Shown here: positions 5,991 to 6,972 of the stretch, in pieces
How positions within the stretch are numbered: the stretch's first letter is position 1
Layout: the number at the start of each line of letters is the position of its first letter
From: Anaerolineales bacterium UBA2317
GTDB lineage: Bacteria; Chloroflexota; Anaerolineae; Anaerolineales; Villigracilaceae
DNA length: 6,972 bases
Assembly (NCBI GenBank): GCA_002345215.1
Contig: DDVH01000006.1
Location: 110,166-117,137 of the forward strand
Direction of reading: 5' to 3'
Notes under the pieces: model-generated
Databases searched by the model: none
What the model saw: the letters and a program-made list of their open reading frames with translations, nothing else
What the model was told of the DNA's origin: nothing
Made by a program: the position numbers and the translations under genes

Positions 5991-6052
5991 CCTGAAGCAA
6001 TCTCCTACTTAAGTTTAAGATTGCTTCGCCATTTCATGGCTCGCAATGACAT
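5971..6052. repeat. 82-bp imperfect inverted repeat between convergent genes
   Basis: The left arm begins ATGTCATTGCGAG and runs to GAAGCAATCT (to about 6002). The right arm runs from AGATTGCTTCG (about 6017) to CTCGCAATGACAT. The outer 13 bases and inner 10-11 bases pair perfectly, and the centre of each arm differs (GGCATAGCCT versus CCATGAAATGGC). The core (GTCATTGCGAG...GAAGCAATC) resembles a dispersed palindromic repeat I know from several bacterial genomes, including Dehalococcoides; copy number here is unknown. It covers the last seven codons of the PyrK-like gene and ends 5 nt before the stop of the opposing gene, so it could terminate both. Confidence 0.75.
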
Positions 6053-6057
6053 GATAG

Positions 6058-6972
6058 TTAATACCAAATCCTAAACGAAGTTGTTGTTTTCCCATTCAAA
6101 GAATTTAGCGAACAATTTACATCTACATAAATCAAACTGCCATACGGCTGATTTTCAAATTGCAAAGAAATAATCCCAATGCCTGTTGTGTTCGTTGCAA
6201 TAATGGTTGAGTCATTCACGCCATTGGGCCAATGCACAACCGCTGTACAATTTGCATTGGCAACAGGTGCACCATTTTGGTCTTGCACAATGACAAAGAA
6301 TAATTGATTATCAGTTGATAGCGTAACGGCTTTCCACGCAAAGGCACGCACTTGTAAAGAAGTGACGATGATAGGTGCATTATCAATGGGGCTGGCAGGT
6401 GCGAGCAAAGCAGGGTCTTCGCCAAGTTTATCGAAATAAACTCTTCCCAAATCTGAAAGCGCCACGCGCTGACCTTCCAACATCCAGGGTTGCCATTCAA
6501 GGCGAGCTTTTTCAAAATACTGCACTATTTTATTTTGATGATATTCAAACCCAGAAATCGGATAACCAAATTGTGCTACACCACCATATTGGTCAAAAAA
6601 TTCTAAAAATGCAAAACAAACTGAAAAACCAGTTTCCACATAAAGTCTGCATGCAAACGGATTATCTACGCTTAATGGACCCGCAGATATATAGGTTTGG
6701 CGACCAAGCAAAGTTAATTGCACGCGTTGCCCTTGTGGGTTTTCAGCAACATATTCAAAACGGGCGCGTTGAAAATATTGCACAGTTTTGCCATCTTTGC
6801 TGACAAATTGTTCAGTAATCGGGTAACCGTATAAAAATGAGGCGTTCGGGGTGCTGTTGTAAAAAGTGAGAAATTCTCCAGTTACGTTATGTCCCGTCTC
6901 ACTAAAATATTTAGTATCTGGCGTCTGTGCAGAAACGAATTCCCAACGTGTTGCTAGCAGGGTGATGGCAAT
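6058..6972 (-). CDS. Secreted protein with two YFxETGH/VQYFxRARFE repeats and an Ig-like domain (5' end cut)
   Basis: The frame stays open to the window edge, so 304 C-terminal residues are visible and the N-terminus is missing; a GTG at 6783 is internal, not the start. The first visible residues (IAITLLATRWEFVSA-QTP) look like the end of a signal peptide with V-S-A before the cut. Repeat 1 (about 22-74) contains YFSETGHNVTGEFLTFY, FLYGYPIT and VQYFQRARFEY. Repeat 2 (about 110-162) contains LYVETGFSVCFAFLEFF, AQFGYPISGFE and VQYFEKARLEW. Each is followed by a short stretch with GQRV...LG. After a linker, residues about 198-304 form a beta-rich domain (VFAWK-like strands, QDQNGAPVANANCTAVVHWPNG) resembling Ig-like/Big-type extracellular domains, with C242 and C286 able to form a disulfide. 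The repeat is common in Chloroflexota surface proteins as I recall them; ligand and role are unknown. It ends with TAA next to the inverted repeat. Confidence 0.85.
   Translation of the reverse strand: MAITLLATRWEFVSAQTPDTKYFSETGHNVTGEFLTFYNSTPNASFLYGYPITEQFVSKDGKTVQYFQRARFEYVAENPQGQRVQLTLLGRQTYISAGPLSVDNPFACRLYVETGFSVCFAFLEFFDQYGGVAQFGYPISGFEYHQNKIVQYFEKARLEWQPWMLEGQRVALSDLGRVYFDKLGEDPALLAPASPIDNAPIIVTSLQVRAFAWKAVTLSTDNQLFFVIVQDQNGAPVANANCTAVVHWPNGVNDSTIIATNTTGIGIISLQFENQPYGSLIYVDVNCSLNSLNGKTTTSFRIWY

Overview
The window looks like a piece of a Chloroflexota genome, most likely Anaerolineae or a close relative. This is inferred from protein style: a zinc-ribbon protein with a Pro/Thr linker and LysM domains, a secreted protein with two 'YFxETGHxVxGxFLxF...YGYPI...VQYFxRARFE' repeats, a stand-alone PyrK-like iron-sulfur protein, and a 'WVLQGINLLPGSYMTGDPQWA' two-helix protein. 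Base composition is moderately AT-rich throughout, and no gene stands out as foreign. There are no transposase, tRNA, rRNA or CRISPR sequences.

Layout, read in the direction of transcription (mostly the minus strand, right to left). A secreted repeat protein enters from the right edge and ends at 6058; its N-terminus lies outside the window. It converges on a plus-strand PyrK-like gene (5316-5990), and an 82-bp imperfect inverted repeat (5971-6052) fills the junction and supplies the last codons of the PyrK-like gene. Divergent from that gene, the minus strand carries an SPFH/prohibitin-type membrane protein (5241-4228), a 33-bp near-perfect palindrome (4186-4218), selenide water dikinase selD (4171-3113), and a 47-residue single-helix protein starting 4 nt after selD (3108-2965). 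A possible promoter and a structured, terminator-like leader follow, then a CNNM/CBS/CorC_HlyC membrane transporter (2801-1503), a zinc-ribbon/LysM membrane protein (1428-241), a GC-rich hairpin repeat (209-231), and a small two-helix protein (187-2).

The main result is that selD is itself a selenoprotein gene. Conventional ORF calling breaks it at a UGA (4111-4109) and starts it at an internal TTG (4072). Translating upstream through the UGA gives an N-terminus with ...TCAGUASKL..., which places selenocysteine where E. coli SelD has catalytic Cys17 and Lys24 where E. coli has Lys20. Two small hairpins follow the UGA at the spacing expected of a bacterial SECIS element. The organism should therefore have SelA, SelB and tRNA-Sec elsewhere. 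SelD makes the selenophosphate needed to insert its own selenocysteine.

The other genes are envelope or housekeeping functions: membrane organisation, probable Mg/Co ion export, cell-surface LysM binding, and electron transfer. No new multi-gene system is evident.
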